A stretch of DNA of 64,000 bases from Hemicordylus capensis (GCF_027244095.1 NC_069659.1:143940001-144004000), one strand, 5' to 3'; shown: positions 10,940 through 22,005, counted from the first letter of the stretch. Numbers and translations: made by a program. Notes: generated by a model not told the origin, from the sequence alone.

Positions 10940-11345
10940 TCATTTATTTATTTAGTATATTTATATACCATCCAAAATGCATGTCTCTAGGCAGTTCACA
11001 ACAAAACACAAATTGAAACAAAATTAAAACATTAAAACAATTTAAAAATAGTGATGGAGTCTGTAAATCTAATTAAAAGCTGGGGTTAAGAAATGTGTCT
11101 TTACAGCCCTTTTAAAAGCTGTCAGAGATAAGGGTGCTCTTATTTCAGCAAGGAGCACATTCCAAAGCCTTGAGGGGGCAATGGAGAAGGTCTTTCCCTG
11201 AGTAGCCAACAGACAGGCCAGTGGCAACTGCAGACAGACCTCACCAGATGATCTCAATAGGCGGTGGGGTTCATAACAGAGAAAGTGTTCTCTTAAATAC
11301 CCAAGACGTTTGACATACCTGCTCCACTTCATTGCCTACTACTTG
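10940..11345 (-). repeat. L2-clade LINE 3' end, minus strand
   Basis: Minus-strand reading gives a decayed C-terminus: RLLRSSGEVCLQLPLA, then FSIAPSRLWNVLLAEIRA and an AFKRAVKTHFL...AFN ending. A T-rich UTR follows, containing the complement of GCATTTTGGATGGTATATAA. The RS-G-LP...LWN-LP-EIR pattern is the normal tail of L2-clade ORF2. An 87-codon frame (11,069-11,332) survives. Confidence 0.6.
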
Positions 11346-11515
11346 AGGGGGCTGTAAGCTTTTGAACATGATGGCATCATGCCACATGTCTGCTTTAACT
11401 AATACACAGTAGAGAACTACAAATGCAATAGCAAATCTGACTCCCCCCACCCCAGTGTGTGGTATCAGTTTTGGGGAGAAGTGGAATATAGAATGTTGCT
11501 CACCTTCTGTGGGAG
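11346..11515. other. Unassigned spacer
   Basis: Short unrecognised segment between two LINE remnants. Confidence 0.4.
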
Positions 11516-11519
11516 TTGG

Positions 11520-11935
11520 ACACCAATTGCACCGGATCCAGTGAGGTGATGGAGACTTGGTCTTGTGATGTTATCTGGGATACCTTTGAGCTTGTTGGGG
11601 CCAAGGACGTGGTCAGGGTTCTCTCTGGTATGGGACCTGTAGCTGCAACCTGTGGCCTGGACCCTTGCCCTCCTGGCTTACTAGAGTAGCTGGGGGGAAT
11701 GTAAGATCCTGGCTTCAGGAGCTGGTGAAGGGGTCTGTGCCAGCAGCCTTAACAGAGGCTGTGGTGTGCTTCAAAAAGACTTCAAAAGAAGTCTTCTCTC
11801 AACCTTGAGGTCTTTGATAACTATAGAACAATCTCCAACCTCCCTTTTCGTGTGAAGGTTTTGGAGAAGGTTGTGTGTGCCCAGCTTGAGAGAGTTCTGG
11901 ATGAAGCAGATTTTATAGATCCTTGTCATTCTAAC
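11520..11935 (+). repeat. L2-clade LINE internal fragment
   Basis: Near 11,812 the plus strand encodes FDNYRTISNLPFRVKVLEKV followed by VCAQLERVLDEADFIDP, the start of an L2-clade RT domain (NYRPISNLPF...KVLEK). Upstream sequence is diverged. The fragment ends abruptly at the T1 tail. Confidence 0.6.
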
Positions 11936-11940
11936 TTGCT

Positions 11941-12196
11941 AACTTGGAAAAGAGGCAACTTTTAATGTGGTGATTCTCTTTATTTAGCAGGGGGAGAGTA
12001 ACTGGCCCTATCCACCCCCAGCACAGTATCTCCAGCGACTGTTGCTGGTGTCTATCTTATGTTTCTTTAAGATTGTGAGCCCTTTGGGGACAGGGATCCA
12101 TCTTATTTCTTTATTATTTCTCTGTGTAAACCACCCTGAGCCATTTTTGGAAGGGTGGTATAGAAATCAAATTATTATTATTATTAATAATAATAA
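11941..12196 (+). repeat. T1 retroposon end with (TTA/AAT)n tail
   Basis: Begins AACTTGGAAAAGAGGCAACT, passes CACCCCCAGCACAGTATCTC and GATTGTGAGCCCTTTGGGGA, and ends TGTAAACCACCCTGAGCCAT, GGTATAGAAATC and a TTA/AAT triplet tract (12,172-12,197). The same start and order occur at 37,140-37,400 and 58,728-58,985 (both inverted). This points to a unit of about 250 bp with a fixed 5' edge, so it may be a SINE or short non-autonomous retroposon. Confidence 0.6.
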
Positions 12197-12542
12197 TCCC
12201 CCAGTGAGGCACTACCTTGGTGTGGTTGTGGGGCTTGTGTGCTCTGAGGAAGGTGAAAGCCATGCCAGAGGTCCAACCATACTGGACAGGTCTCACCAGA
12301 GGAGCCAGACAAAGAGTGCCTCTCCAATCAACAATATGGTGAGACGTAACTTTAATAAATCAGTCGTTGCCTGGGTTAACAAGGACCGCGCCAGGTGCTG
12401 GAGTCCCTGGACATCTGGTGGCAAGTGGGCAACAGGACTCAGGATCTTCAGTTGAGCAACCAGGGCTGGAGACTGCAAGGTTACTGGAAGAAACATCGCT
12501 TAACCAAAAAAAATATATACGGAAAATGCCAAGAAGGAAATA

Positions 12543-13394
12543 ATGATCTGCTTTTACAAGTCTAGTCCAACTAGAAGAGGTTATTTAAAAAGAATGTACC
12601 AAATTTGGAAAGAGAAGCATCTTTTGACAGAAATAACAGAACAAAGGCTAGCAGACCAGAGAAGATTCATAATAAGAAATAAAGTATTCACAGAAGTTGA
12701 ACTGGAAGAACTGCAAAGAACAACTCAGGCTCAAAATATGGAAGAATTACCACCAACTGAAACAGTTGCTCAGGTGCAGGTGGAGAAGGTGTTGGAAATA
12801 GAGGATGTCACTGTTACTGAACTGTTTCAAAATCAAAACTAGGCAATCTCCCCTTTTCCTTCACCTCAAAAACCCGAATGCCGTATAACAGAAAAGCAAC
12901 AAGAACTAAAGCAAAAAATAACTGAGCACATGAACCAAACAACCACCAGGGCTCGACTTCCAGCTCTAAAAACAGTTGCCAAAAAACAACTCGCTCAGGC
13001 ATTAAAAGATGTCAATGCTGCACTTGCAGAAATAACAACCAATAATTTGCAAGAAACAAACCAACTAATGTACAGTGCAGCAACAACAACAACACAAGAG
13101 CTCGGATATAAGATCAGTGGACCTGTCAAAAAAGAAAGTAGTTCATCACCTAAATGGAAGATTAGATTAGAAAATAAAATCTCCACGATTAGATCAGATG
13201 CTAGTAAATTGAAAGATATGAAAGACAAGAAGCTGAAGAATGAAAACACCAAACAGTATCTGATCCAAAAATACCACCTAGATTCAAGGAAAATGAGAGA
13301 AGTCCTGGAAATAATAAAGCATCAAATAACAGCAGTGTCAAAGAAGATTAGCAGATACGAAGCCAGAATTACACAACACAGGCAGAATCTCTAA
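12543..13394 (+). pseudogene. R4-clade LINE N-terminal ORF region
   Basis: Two frame-sharing segments (12,543-12,842 and 12,930-13,394) are split by a stop at 12,843. The first has the pattern GYLKRMYQIWKEKHLLTEIT followed by EQRLADQRRFIIRNKVFTEV, a helix-turn-helix-like motif usual before the RT in this clade. The second is Lys/Gln-rich and probably helical. No intact zinc finger was seen. It would bind RNA or target DNA by family analogy only. Confidence 0.5.
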
Positions 13395-13518
13395 TTCCAG
13401 TCGAGTCAGAGACGTTTCTACCAAAGCACAGAAGAAGAAACTGCAAGAAACCTAGAAACACCAAATAAAGAAGAAACAGTGCAATTCTGGGGTGGGGGAA
13501 ATTATGGGACAATCCAAC

Positions 13519-13685
13519 CAGGGGCATAGCTATAATTGAGAAAAAGGGTTCAAAGAAGATGGGCCCCCAGCTCCTGAGGGGCTCCTGCTCCACCCCTCCC
13601 TATTTTCTTCATTATTTCCCTCACTCTGGGGGGCCGCCAGAGAGAGGGATGAATACAGGCCCCCTCTCACCTAGCAACGCCCCTG
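13519..13685. mobile_element. hAT MITE with 8-bp target duplication, inside the R4 LINE
   Basis: Ends CAGGGGCATAGC and GCAACGCCCCTG form terminal inverted repeats of hAT type. The flanks AATCCAAC (13,511-13,518) and AATCCAAT (13,686-13,693) agree at 7 of 8 bases, the hAT duplication length. The 167-bp element is non-coding. It shares its ends with the elements at 30,496 and 38,240. Confidence 0.8.
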
Positions 13686-13719
13686 AATCCAATAGATTAC
13701 AATAAAAAAAGCAGGCTGG

Positions 13720-15087
13720 ATGAAAGAGGTCGAAAAATGTAACCAACAAATGCAAGATCTAATAATAACACCAGAACTAATAAGTGAAAGCGCAAAGAAA
13801 ATTAAAAATTGGACTGTTCCAGGAGACGATGAACTGCATGGCTTTGGGCTTAAACACCTAACAAGCCTTCATAAACAACTATCAAAACAGTTCAATTACA
13901 TTTTGCAAGGAGGTGATATTGAACAATGGCTAACAACTGGGAAAACTCATCTCATCATGAAAGACCCAGCAAAAGGTGTCGTTCCAAGTAATTATAGACC
14001 GATAACCTGCCTGCCAACCATGTTCAAATTATTAACTGGAATAAAAGCAGATGAAGTGATGCAACACTTATTAACTAACAAACAGCTTCCAGTTGAACAG
14101 AAAGGAAATTGCCCCAACACCAGAGGCACAAAAGACCAGCTGCTGATAGACAAAATGATTTTAGAAAATTGCAAGAGAAGAAAAACAAATCTAAGTGTTG
14201 CATGGATTGACTACAAGAAAGCCTTCGATTCATTGCCTCACACATGGATACTAAAATGTTTAGAAACAACTGGTGTCAGCAAAAACATTCAGATATTTAT
14301 AGAAAAAGCAATGAGCATGTGGAGTACACAGTTAACAATCAATGGCGAGACACTTGGACAGGTTAGCATTAGAAGAGGCATTTTCCAAGGGGACTCACTA
14401 TCCCCTATGTTGTTTGTAATCGCCATGACCCCACTTTCACAAATACTAAACAAAACAGGCCTTGGATACCAAACATCTAAAACATCAAGTCAAATCAACC
14501 GTCTGCTGTACATGGACGATCTGAAGTTGTATGGAAAGTCCCAGTCAGAAATCGAATCACTGCTAAACACTGTCCGTATATTCAGTAGCGATATAGCAAT
14601 AGAGTTTGGACTAGACAAGTGTGCTGCATTAATAATAAACAGAAGGAAAATAAGAAAAACAGAAGGAATAGAACTGCCGAATGGAAGCAAGATCAAGAAC
14701 CTGGAAGAGAAAGAACCTTACAAATACTTGGGCATTCTCCAGGCTGATAACATTGCATACCCTGAAGTTAAAAGCAAAATTGGAAGTGAATACATCAGGA
14801 GAGTTAGAAAAATCCTCAAGTCCAAACTCAATGTCGAGAACACCATACAAGCCATAAACACCTGGGCTGTACCTGTTATCAGATACACTGCAGGAATAAT
14901 AGACTGGACCCAGGCAGAGCTAGAGATGCTAGATAGTAAGAACAGGAAAATAATGACCATCAATCATGCTCTGGACAGATTTGTGCTCCCCATGAATGAG
15001 GTGGTTGGAGACTTGGGGGTCCTCTTGGACTTGGAGCTCCTGTTCAAGCAGCAGGTGAAGGCCATAGCCAGAGGTCCCTTTGCCTAG
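13720..15087 (+). CDS. R4/Dong-clade reverse transcriptase, running into L2 sequence
   Basis: A 455-codon frame. KIKNWTVPGDDELHGF (near residue 27), NYRPITCLPTMFKLLTGI, GTKDQLLIDKMILENCKRR, AWIDYKKAFDSLPH (motif A), GIFQGDSLSPMLFVIAMTPL and the catalytic YMDDLKLYG (codons from 14,509) form a complete RT palm. WTQAELEMLDSKNRKIMTIN is the clade's post-RT segment. Around residue 416 the protein switches to VLPMNEVVGDLGVLLDLELL, which belongs to an L2 C-terminus in the same frame, so the last 40 residues are a chance fusion. The upstream start codon is only the first Met of the surviving frame. It reverse-transcribes its own RNA by family role; this copy is not functional as a whole element. Confidence 0.75.
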   Translation: MKEVEKCNQQMQDLIITPELISESAKKIKNWTVPGDDELHGFGLKHLTSLHKQLSKQFNYILQGGDIEQWLTTGKTHLIMKDPAKGVVPSNYRPITCLPTMFKLLTGIKADEVMQHLLTNKQLPVEQKGNCPNTRGTKDQLLIDKMILENCKRRKTNLSVAWIDYKKAFDSLPHTWILKCLETTGVSKNIQIFIEKAMSMWSTQLTINGETLGQVSIRRGIFQGDSLSPMLFVIAMTPLSQILNKTGLGYQTSKTSSQINRLLYMDDLKLYGKSQSEIESLLNTVRIFSSDIAIEFGLDKCAALIINRRKIRKTEGIELPNGSKIKNLEEKEPYKYLGILQADNIAYPEVKSKIGSEYIRRVRKILKSKLNVENTIQAINTWAVPVIRYTAGIIDWTQAELEMLDSKNRKIMTINHALDRFVLPMNEVVGDLGVLLDLELLFKQQVKAIARGPFA

Positions 15088-15665
15088 CTTTGGCTGGTCC
15101 ACCAGCTGCAGTTCTATCTTGACCGGCAGGCGCTGGCAAGGGTAACTCATGCCCTCGTCATCTCTCATTTGGATTACTATAACGCACTCTACCTGGGGTT
15201 GCCTTTGAAGATGACTTGGAAACTTCAGTCGGTGCAGATTGCACTGGCTTGCCTGCTTATGGGCGCTAGGAGATATGATAGTGTGACTGCTCTCTTTTGT
15301 TCGCTGCACTGGTTACCTATTTGTTCCCGGGTCCAAATCAAAGTGCTGGTTCTTACCTTTAAAACCCTGCAGGACTTAGTGCCTGTTTACCTTCAGGACC
15401 GCCTTTCCCAGACAGTCCCTAGTCTTAGAGAGGTCCATAGTACTAGGGCATGTGGAAGGGCTTTTTCTGTTGCTGCCCCTTCACTTTGGAACTCTCTTCC
15501 CCCCAGATTCGGTCTGCCTCCCTTTCAAACTTTAAAACCTTATTGAAGAAATTTATTTTCTGCCAGGCATTTGCCCTTTAAGGTTTTTTTAAAATTTAAA
15601 AAATCTCAGATGTTATTCTTGTTTTGTACTGAGTCTGTGGATTGGGCGGTATATTAAACCTCTTA
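14970..15665 (+). repeat. L2-clade LINE 3' end
   Basis: After a stop at 15,085-15,087 the frame continues with RQALARVTHALVISHLDYYN, ALYLGLPLKMTWKLQSVQ, SLHWLPICSRVQIKVLVL and AFSVAAPSLWNSLPP, the classic L2 C-terminal order. The UTR ends GATTGGGCGGTATATTAAAC. It abuts R4 sequence at about 14,970 with no visible target duplication. Confidence 0.7.
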
Positions 15666-15668
15666 CCA

Positions 15669-15669
15669 A

Positions 15670-15701
<32 letters not shown>

Positions 15702-15705
15702 ACAA
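15669..15705 (+). repeat. (CAAG)n microsatellite
   Basis: About seven CAAG units followed by CAAACAAAACAA form the tail of the L2 end. Confidence 0.9.
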
Positions 15706-15907
15706 AACAATTGTTTTATTTTTCATTATCTTTGTTTGAAAAGTTCTTCACTCTTTTTTCAAAAAAGTATGCTTTTAAGGATACAACATTATTTTAAACT
15801 GGTACAAATGTTGTCCCCTGGACATTTGTCCCAGCTTCAATTGGAGAGCATTTAGGGAAGGACTAATTTCAAATTGGACATTTTATATAGCATTTGAAAG
15901 AATATTC

Positions 15908-17257
15908 TAGGGATGTGTGACTTGTGTTCAAGAAGTATCATCATTTTATTCAGACTACAGTAGATTGTTTGCATTACAATAGGTTCTGTTGTTGCCACAG
16001 GCTCCGTTCTGTTGCAGAATTTTTGTTGTTGAAAAGTGTGCCATTGTTGTCATCACACTCTTATACTTGGTATGTGTGAGGGGGGTAACCTTGCTGTGCA
16101 ATTGCCAGCCCTGTTTTTGCATCCAGGGATCTGAACTTAATCTGCTTAAAGGCCGAGTTCCAAAGCAGCACAAACAAGTCTCAGCTTTGCATGTGTGTAG
16201 TGGTGTTGTTGTGTTCTTGTTGATGGAATGCTTGGGGGAGGGAGGGCATTTGATGCTGGTCCTAGTAGTCTGCGCTATCACACTTGCTTGCTGGTTTCTA
16301 GCTGCTGCTGTTATCCTGCATTCATGGGTGCAGAGGGGGTCATGGACAGTGCATTTCGTTTTTCACATTGTTGTGTAGACCAATTGCATTTCTGTTGTGG
16401 GGAGCATGAGACACAGTGGATGTGGTGTGTGGTCTTTGGAAACCTTTGCTGAAACGTGGTATATAAATATTTCTTGTTATTGATGTGCACTGCACCACCC
16501 ATAGGGGACAATGGGGGCATGAGTGTGCATTTCTGCCCGTGGATGCCTCCTAGGAGTGCCACAGTGTGTTGGGTGGTAGCGCCCAATGGGTAGCAGCTAC
16601 CACCCAAATTCCAAAAAAATTGGCCAAAGGGGTGATTTTTTTTTAAGTTTGTGCATTTTAATTTTTTTTCTCATGGGGATTTCTGTTCCAATTTTCAATT
16701 GAGGTGTTCTGAGTGGATTTTTTGGTGCAAAATGAATGAAGAATGACCAAAGAATCCACTCAGAATCATTTTTCACCAAAGAATCCACTTAGAACACCTC
16801 AAAAATTGAAAATAAAAAGAGAACCCAGTACCCCATGGGCTTGTGGTTTGGAGAGGATGGGTGGGGGTTGGCACTCCATGTGCACTACACCGCAACCCAC
16901 TTTGAAATACCCTGGAGCCATCCAAGCAGAATTATGGGGCCGTTGAAATCCACATTATTCTCGGGGGGGGGATAAAAACTCATAAACTTCAAAAAAATGT
17001 TTTACATATCACACCTTTGGCCAATTTCTTTGGAATTTGGGTAGTAGCTGCCACCCATTGGGCACTACCACCCATCCTACTCTTCTGCCCCCAGAACCTC
17101 TCCCCCCCCAATCAATTTAGATTTGGATTTGGATTAATACGGATCTAAATCGAATTCGGGGTGATTCATGTGGGTCAGAGTTGGGCTCAAAACAAATCTG
17201 GCTGATTTGATTTGAGCTCAAATCGAATTTTTAAAAATTGATTTGTGCACATCCCTA
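15908..17257. mobile_element. hAT element of the TAGGGATG family, 1.35 kb
   Basis: Terminal repeats TAGGGATGTG and GTGCACATCCCTA are flanked by perfect 8-bp duplications GAATATTC (15,900-15,907 and 17,258-17,265), diagnostic of hAT insertion. The interior holds an inverted pair of a segment centred on CCACCCAAATTCC / GGAATTTGGGTAG (about 16,560-16,650 and 17,020-17,085). CAAAACAAATC recurs near the right end. The 129-codon ORF at 15,989-16,378 has no hAT transposase motif, so the element looks non-autonomous. A T1-tail-like piece sits at 16,438-16,481. Confidence 0.85.
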
Positions 17258-17265
17258 GAATATTC

Positions 17266-18780
17266 CCAGAAAACATTTTTGAATATGCACAGTTAACAAT
17301 AAGTATGAGCAAAGAAACAAATATTCCAATTTTATTTTCAAAATATTACCTGTCCAAGTACACTGGACGTAGTTTGTAATTCAGACCTTTGCAGTACACT
17401 ACGGGGTCATTCACTATTTCCATCCTTCTCTAGGTTCTTAGTAGGAAACCTTCTTTGCATAGCTGTTCTAAGTATAACATTTGGTCCCTTAAAAAAAAAT
17501 TATTTTTTTTAAGGAATGTGTTGACTGGTTTAATGAAGAGAAACAATTCTGACTGAACTTTACATATTACAGAAATCAGCTAAGCGCTCTAATTGCCAAC
17601 TCATTGTGTGAATTAATTAATCAAAGCATGAGTGAATTACAGTACTTGTGAGACTTTGATCTGACAGATGGAAGAAATATAGGGGAACTACTGGGTATCA
17701 AGCTACAGTGTTGGAACTTGAAATGTTTCTCCATGCTAGTCACAAGTTTAATTACTTCTTCTTTTTCCCTGCTGACAGACTCAAATTAAAATAAATGAGC
17801 CACATCGAGACAAATCTCAGATGCATAATGCAGCTTGGCCCACATTGTGCTTCTCGTACTGGAGAACTATAAACTTTATTAATAAAATTGTTCAGCGTTC
17901 ATTTTGATTTGGGTGTGTTAAAAGGCAAATGCTATCTAATGTACAAAACAGCTTGCATTGATCTTTGATTTGATACTAGCTAAGTGTCCATCTATAAGAC
18001 AGGTTGTGTTTTTCTTTTTTCTTATTCCGCATATGCATTATGTGGTGAAAAAATGAGGATACATTGTAAACAATGGCTGGCATGCAAAGATCCCCATGCT
18101 TGAGTAGAAAACACTTCAGCATGTGTGTTGAAGGGGGATGCCAGTTTTATTTTGTATTGCAGCCTCAAAATCAAATGATGCACCAGAGAGTCCTCAGTCC
18201 CACACACCTTCAGGACAACCTTTGCCAAAGAGGCCACAGTAGAACAAGAGGCTGGGAGGTCCTGGTGCTCACAATGAACACTGGTGGCCAGGCTTGTTAT
18301 AGGAACTCACCAGTCTTGGTATATACTGTCCTAAATGAGACACAAAATTGGATATCTGTCCTTCAAATCTAAGTTAGAGATGTCCAATTCTGTGCTGCTA
18401 GTAGGGCAGGAAACACCATGATTGGTGGAGCTGTATCACACAGCCAGTTTCCACATATTGTTACTAAGACTGGAGGTAGGGCTTCTGTGTATTCTCTGGG
18501 CTGCAGCAGCTCATGGAAGCTTTGTTTGGCACTACATCTGAAGCTGGTCACTACATGGGACCCTTTAGATCCCAGCCTGAATGTATGGTTGGTGGGAGGG
18601 AATTGAGAATATGTTTATCAGCCTTCTATAAAAATTTTCTGTGCCGTGTTACACTTACTGAATTACAGTCCTTCAAAAAAGGGGGAGCTTCAAAAACAAT
18701 TTCAAATGCATTTTGGTGTTTTTGGGAGGGAAAGTGTATTAGTCATCATGAGCACTATAAAATTGATTCCCACAATGGTC
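17266..18780. other. Unassigned intergenic stretch
   Basis: No gene or repeat recognised. Overlapping ORFs near 18,073-18,610 lie on both strands and have no domains. Confidence 0.45.
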
Positions 18781-18784
18781 ACAC

Positions 18785-19050
18785 TCAAACATACACAATT
18801 CTGTTTAGAAGGAGATTTGGCAAATTCATGGAGGCTAGGTCTAACAATCAACTATGATGACTATGTGGAACCTCCAGGTTCAGGGACAGTATGACACTGA
18901 ATACCAGTTTCTGGGAAGCAACGGCAGACAAAGAGAATGCTTATGTTCTGTTTGTAGATTTTCTAGAAGCATCGGGTTGGCCACTGTGAGAATCAAGATG
19001 CTGGACTAGTATCCTGTTCAAGCTGAGCTGCAGCCTCCAAATCTGTGAGG
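18785..19050 (+). repeat. Interspersed repeat of SINE type (family G)
   Basis: GGCAAATTCATGGAGGCTAG, then CCTCCAGGTTCAGGGACAGT, GAATACCAGTTTCTGGGAAG and GGTTGGCCACTGTGAGAATC, CTGGACTAGT. Pieces of the same order recur in the MROH-like introns at 45,460-45,545, 46,625-46,745 and 47,605-47,890. The exact family is not recalled. Confidence 0.5.
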
Positions 19051-20040
19051 GACGCAGACCTTGGACAGCTCCAAGGGAAAAGCTTGGCACAAAAGAGCTG
19101 GTTATAGCAGCATAAGATTGATGTTGCTCCAGCAGATGCTTGGAGTGTATTACCTGTCTTTATAGTTGCTGTCTGGTAGAGTGAATTGCCCTATCCTCTT
19201 CTCTAGGGAAAGGCTCATTGTTTAAAGGTGCCTTGCCTGGTTTTCTAAGCACTGGCTTCGGGACTCTACTTGGGCTGACAGGTCCTCAAGGGACTTCTTT
19301 GAGGATGAATGCAGGGCTAGGTACTTGGGGCAGGATTGTGGGGACTGCTGGCTCTGGTTTCTGTGGTTCTCCTGATAGAGAGGATCCTCTCAGACCAGGG
19401 TCACCTGGGGTCTTCTACCCTGGTAGAAGACCCATCATAGGTCTCTTCCCCTGAACTGTCTGCTTTTTCCTCCAGTTGAGGGGTTCCGGATCCAGGATCA
19501 TGACAACTAGATGAACTTTTTCTATGCTCCAGCAAGATGCTTCTTATTACAGCAATGCTGGTTATGCCACTTGAAATTATGTTATTTTCCTCTGGTACTG
19601 TTTGGAGCACTACAGAAACTTGTAAAACCTCATTGACAAGATACCATTGCAGACCTTTAGGTTACTACTTTTAACTCAATGGGCAGGCTCAGACAACAGA
19701 TGGAACCCAGATGTATTTAACAATACTGGATTTACACTACAGATGATTTCCAAACTTTGTTTTGTTTGGGTCCAGCCCCTTTTCTTTACCTCCCATGAAA
19801 TAGGCTTGCTTCTCTCTATGCAAGAGCCCAATGTGGACAGAGCTACTGAAACACATTAAACCATGAATGTGGGTTCAGACATTGCATAAGTCCATGCTTA
19901 GGACAAACCAACAAACTCAAACCTTGGGTTCAGATCACAGTTTGACTGTTCAAACTAAATCACAGTTTGCTGCCTGGCACAGGTTCAGGCTTCAAATACT
20001 CACATTTAGATGAAACAAACCATGGTTTGTCATTCATTCA
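19051..20040. other. Unassigned intergenic stretch
   Basis: No gene supported. Near 19,380-19,440 a short direct repeat (GGTCACCTGGGGTCTTCTAC / CCCTGGTAGAAGACCC) can fold back on itself. Confidence 0.4.
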
Positions 20041-20044
20041 AAAT

Positions 20045-21370
20045 ATTTATACTCTGCCCCTCCAGTACACTACTGCTCACAACATTATTAAAATAAAAGA
20101 CTAATAAAGTTAAACAACTTAAAAGAACAGGCTAAAGCTACATTTAACATTACATTTTTTCAAGTTTTAATTAAAAGTTATTAACAAAAAAAACCTCCTG
20201 AGAACTATAAAAACTGAAGAACCTGCCAGATATAAGCAGCAGATAAAACATTTAAAAGGCTCTTTTAAAAGATGTGTTTTAAATTGCTTTTTAAAAACCT
20301 GAGGGAGGGAGCATGGTGAAGCTCTTCTGGAAGGGGGTTCCAAAGCCAAGAGGCCACAACCAAAAAGGCCCTGAGGCTATTCTCACAATTGGCTAAAATC
20401 AGGCTAGGGGAGCTGAGCCCTATTTTAGCCGATCATGAGAAGCACCAGGCTCAACCTGCTTGCAAAGCCCTCCCCTAAGCCCAGGTTAGCGGAGCAATTG
20501 CTCTGCTAACCTGGGCTCTGCGATCGTGTGTTACCGCACTGTGGAAAATCACGAGGAGACCCCCGACCGGGAGGCTAAAAAGCAGCCTCCCGGCTCAGGA
20601 GTCTCTCGAGCATGCTCTGCGCACTCACACAGAGCATGATGGAACTTCAGTCCCCAATCCCTGCAGGCCCTGCTGGCTCTGTGATGGAGCCGGTAGTTGT
20701 GTGGGCAGCCGATCCAGCAGCCTAGGGAGGGCTTGATGATCATCTACAAGGAGAGTGGGCTTAGCCCGCTCTCCCCGCAAACCCTATTTAGGCAGGTCTC
20801 ACCGATCATGAGACTCGCCTCCCTGTCTCTAGTCCCTGCCAACCAGATCTCTGTTAGAGGCAGGGTCATGAACAGGGCCTGAGATGCTGAGTGAAGGGCC
20901 CTGGCAGGTTCATAAGAGCGAATGAAGTCTAACAGTAACCCGGCCCCAAGCCATGTAGAGCTTTAAAGGTCAAGACCAGCACCTTGAATCGAGCCTGGAA
21001 GAAGTAACCAATGAAGCTGCTACAGGATGGGTGTGACACTCATTAAGTGACTTGCACCCATGAGCATCCTTGCAGTAGCATCCTGGACCAGCTGAAGCTT
21101 CCAAACTGTCTTCAAGGGCAGCCCCAGGTAGAGTGCATTGCAGTAGTCCAATTTGGATGTTATCAAAGCATAAGTGACTGAGGTCAGGTCCAATTTTCCA
21201 AGTAGGATCACAGCTGGCATACCAGCCATAGTTGGTAAAAAGCACCTCTGCACACCAACGCCACCTGTGCCTCCAAGGACAGCATTGGGTCCAGAAACAC
21301 ATCACGACGTTGGAAGCCACTATCCGAAAAATTATGGATAGAATCAGACAATTAAGTTTAGGACAGTTCA
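20045..21370 (-). repeat. L2-clade LINE 3' half, minus strand
   Basis: The minus strand gives SVTYALITSKLDYCNALYLG, LPLKTVWKLQLVQDATARML and MGASHLMSVTPIL (21,020-21,253). Further along comes the final SLPQVFKKQFKTHLLKEPF segment (20,167-20,349) and a T-rich UTR. Between these lies a DNA element at 20,376-20,819. Frames are broken in several places. Confidence 0.7.
20376..20819. mobile_element. DNA element inserted in the L2 LINE
   Basis: The ends GCTATTCTCACAATTGG and, inverted, GGCGAGTCTCATGATCGG are similar, and the L2 sequence resumes on the far side. The flanks GCCCTGAG and TCCCTGTC are a decayed 8-bp duplication, which favours hAT. Inside are further hairpins such as CCAGGTTAGCGGAGCAATTG against CAATTGCTCTGCTAACCTGG. 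No ORF of note. Confidence 0.55.
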
Positions 21371-21401
21371 TTTAAGTTGGAGTGAGATTTTACTTTTCAT
21401 T

Positions 21402-21403
<2 letters not shown>

Positions 21404-21445
<42 letters not shown>
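21404..21445. repeat. (CA)n microsatellite
   Basis: About 21 uninterrupted CA units. Confidence 0.95.
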
Positions 21446-21447
<2 letters not shown>

Positions 21448-21574
21448 CTTTCATCCAATTGCTGTGTCAGGGCAAACAGGTTTTGCACATTCTTTAAAAC
21501 AATGCAAAACTCACAAACCTTGTTTGCCGGAGGCCAAAGTCAGACAAATGTACACGAGGAAGCTCTTCTGACCA

Positions 21575-22005
21575 TCAGTGAGAAGAGCTCTGTGGCTAAC
21601 TACGGGGAAGGAGGGTTAACCTTACCTTCCCCACAGACAATCAGTAGGCCATTGGCCCGCACCTCACTCAGCTGCTCTGGGGGTCTGGCACAGGGAATCA
21701 CTGCCACATGGTGCCCCACTCCCTAGAGCCCCAATAATGCACAGTGCAAGTGCATGGTACATTACTGGGAGCCCCCTCCCTGAGTGTGCCCACTGCAGCT
21801 GGGAGCAGTCGCAGCAGACACATGATCAAAAAATGAAGGCAAGGGAGCACTCGTTCCTGTAACCTAATTCAAGCTGGAGGCGACTTAGGTGGGTTTGCCA
21901 CCGTGTAGCCACCGGGATCACGCACTCGCAAAAAACGGGCTGGGCTCTCTTAGCCCAGTTTTGCTCGCTCATGTGAACAGCCTCATTATGAGCAGTTATC
22001 CTCCC
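21575..22005. repeat. Possible DNA element, unclassified
   Basis: The right edge AAACGGGCTGGGCTCTCTTA folds against TAGCCCAGTTTTGCTCGCTC, then CATGTGAACAGCCTC, a style close to the ends of the element at 20,376. The left edge is not defined. Confidence 0.3.

Larger units (their letters stand above)
12197..14970 (+). mobile_element. R4/Dong-clade LINE, 3'-truncated
   Basis: The element starts at CCCCCAGTGAGGCACTAC directly after a TAA/TTA triplet tract. Dong, the clade founder, is known to insert in TAA repeats. A basic N-terminal region (12,230-13,400) carries stops at 12,456 and 12,843. A reverse transcriptase frame follows at 13,720. The C-terminal zinc-knuckle and restriction-like endonuclease expected in this clade are missing, because the copy stops near 14,970 against an L2 tail. 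A hAT MITE interrupts it at 13,519-13,685. The RT is unusually well kept for so broken a copy, which suggests moderate age. Confidence 0.75.

Noticed and set aside
13720-15087. RT ORF considered as a domesticated host gene
   Set aside because: It has a normal R4-clade layout, broken upstream ORF, missing C-terminus and chance fusion to L2 sequence, so it is a dead LINE copy.
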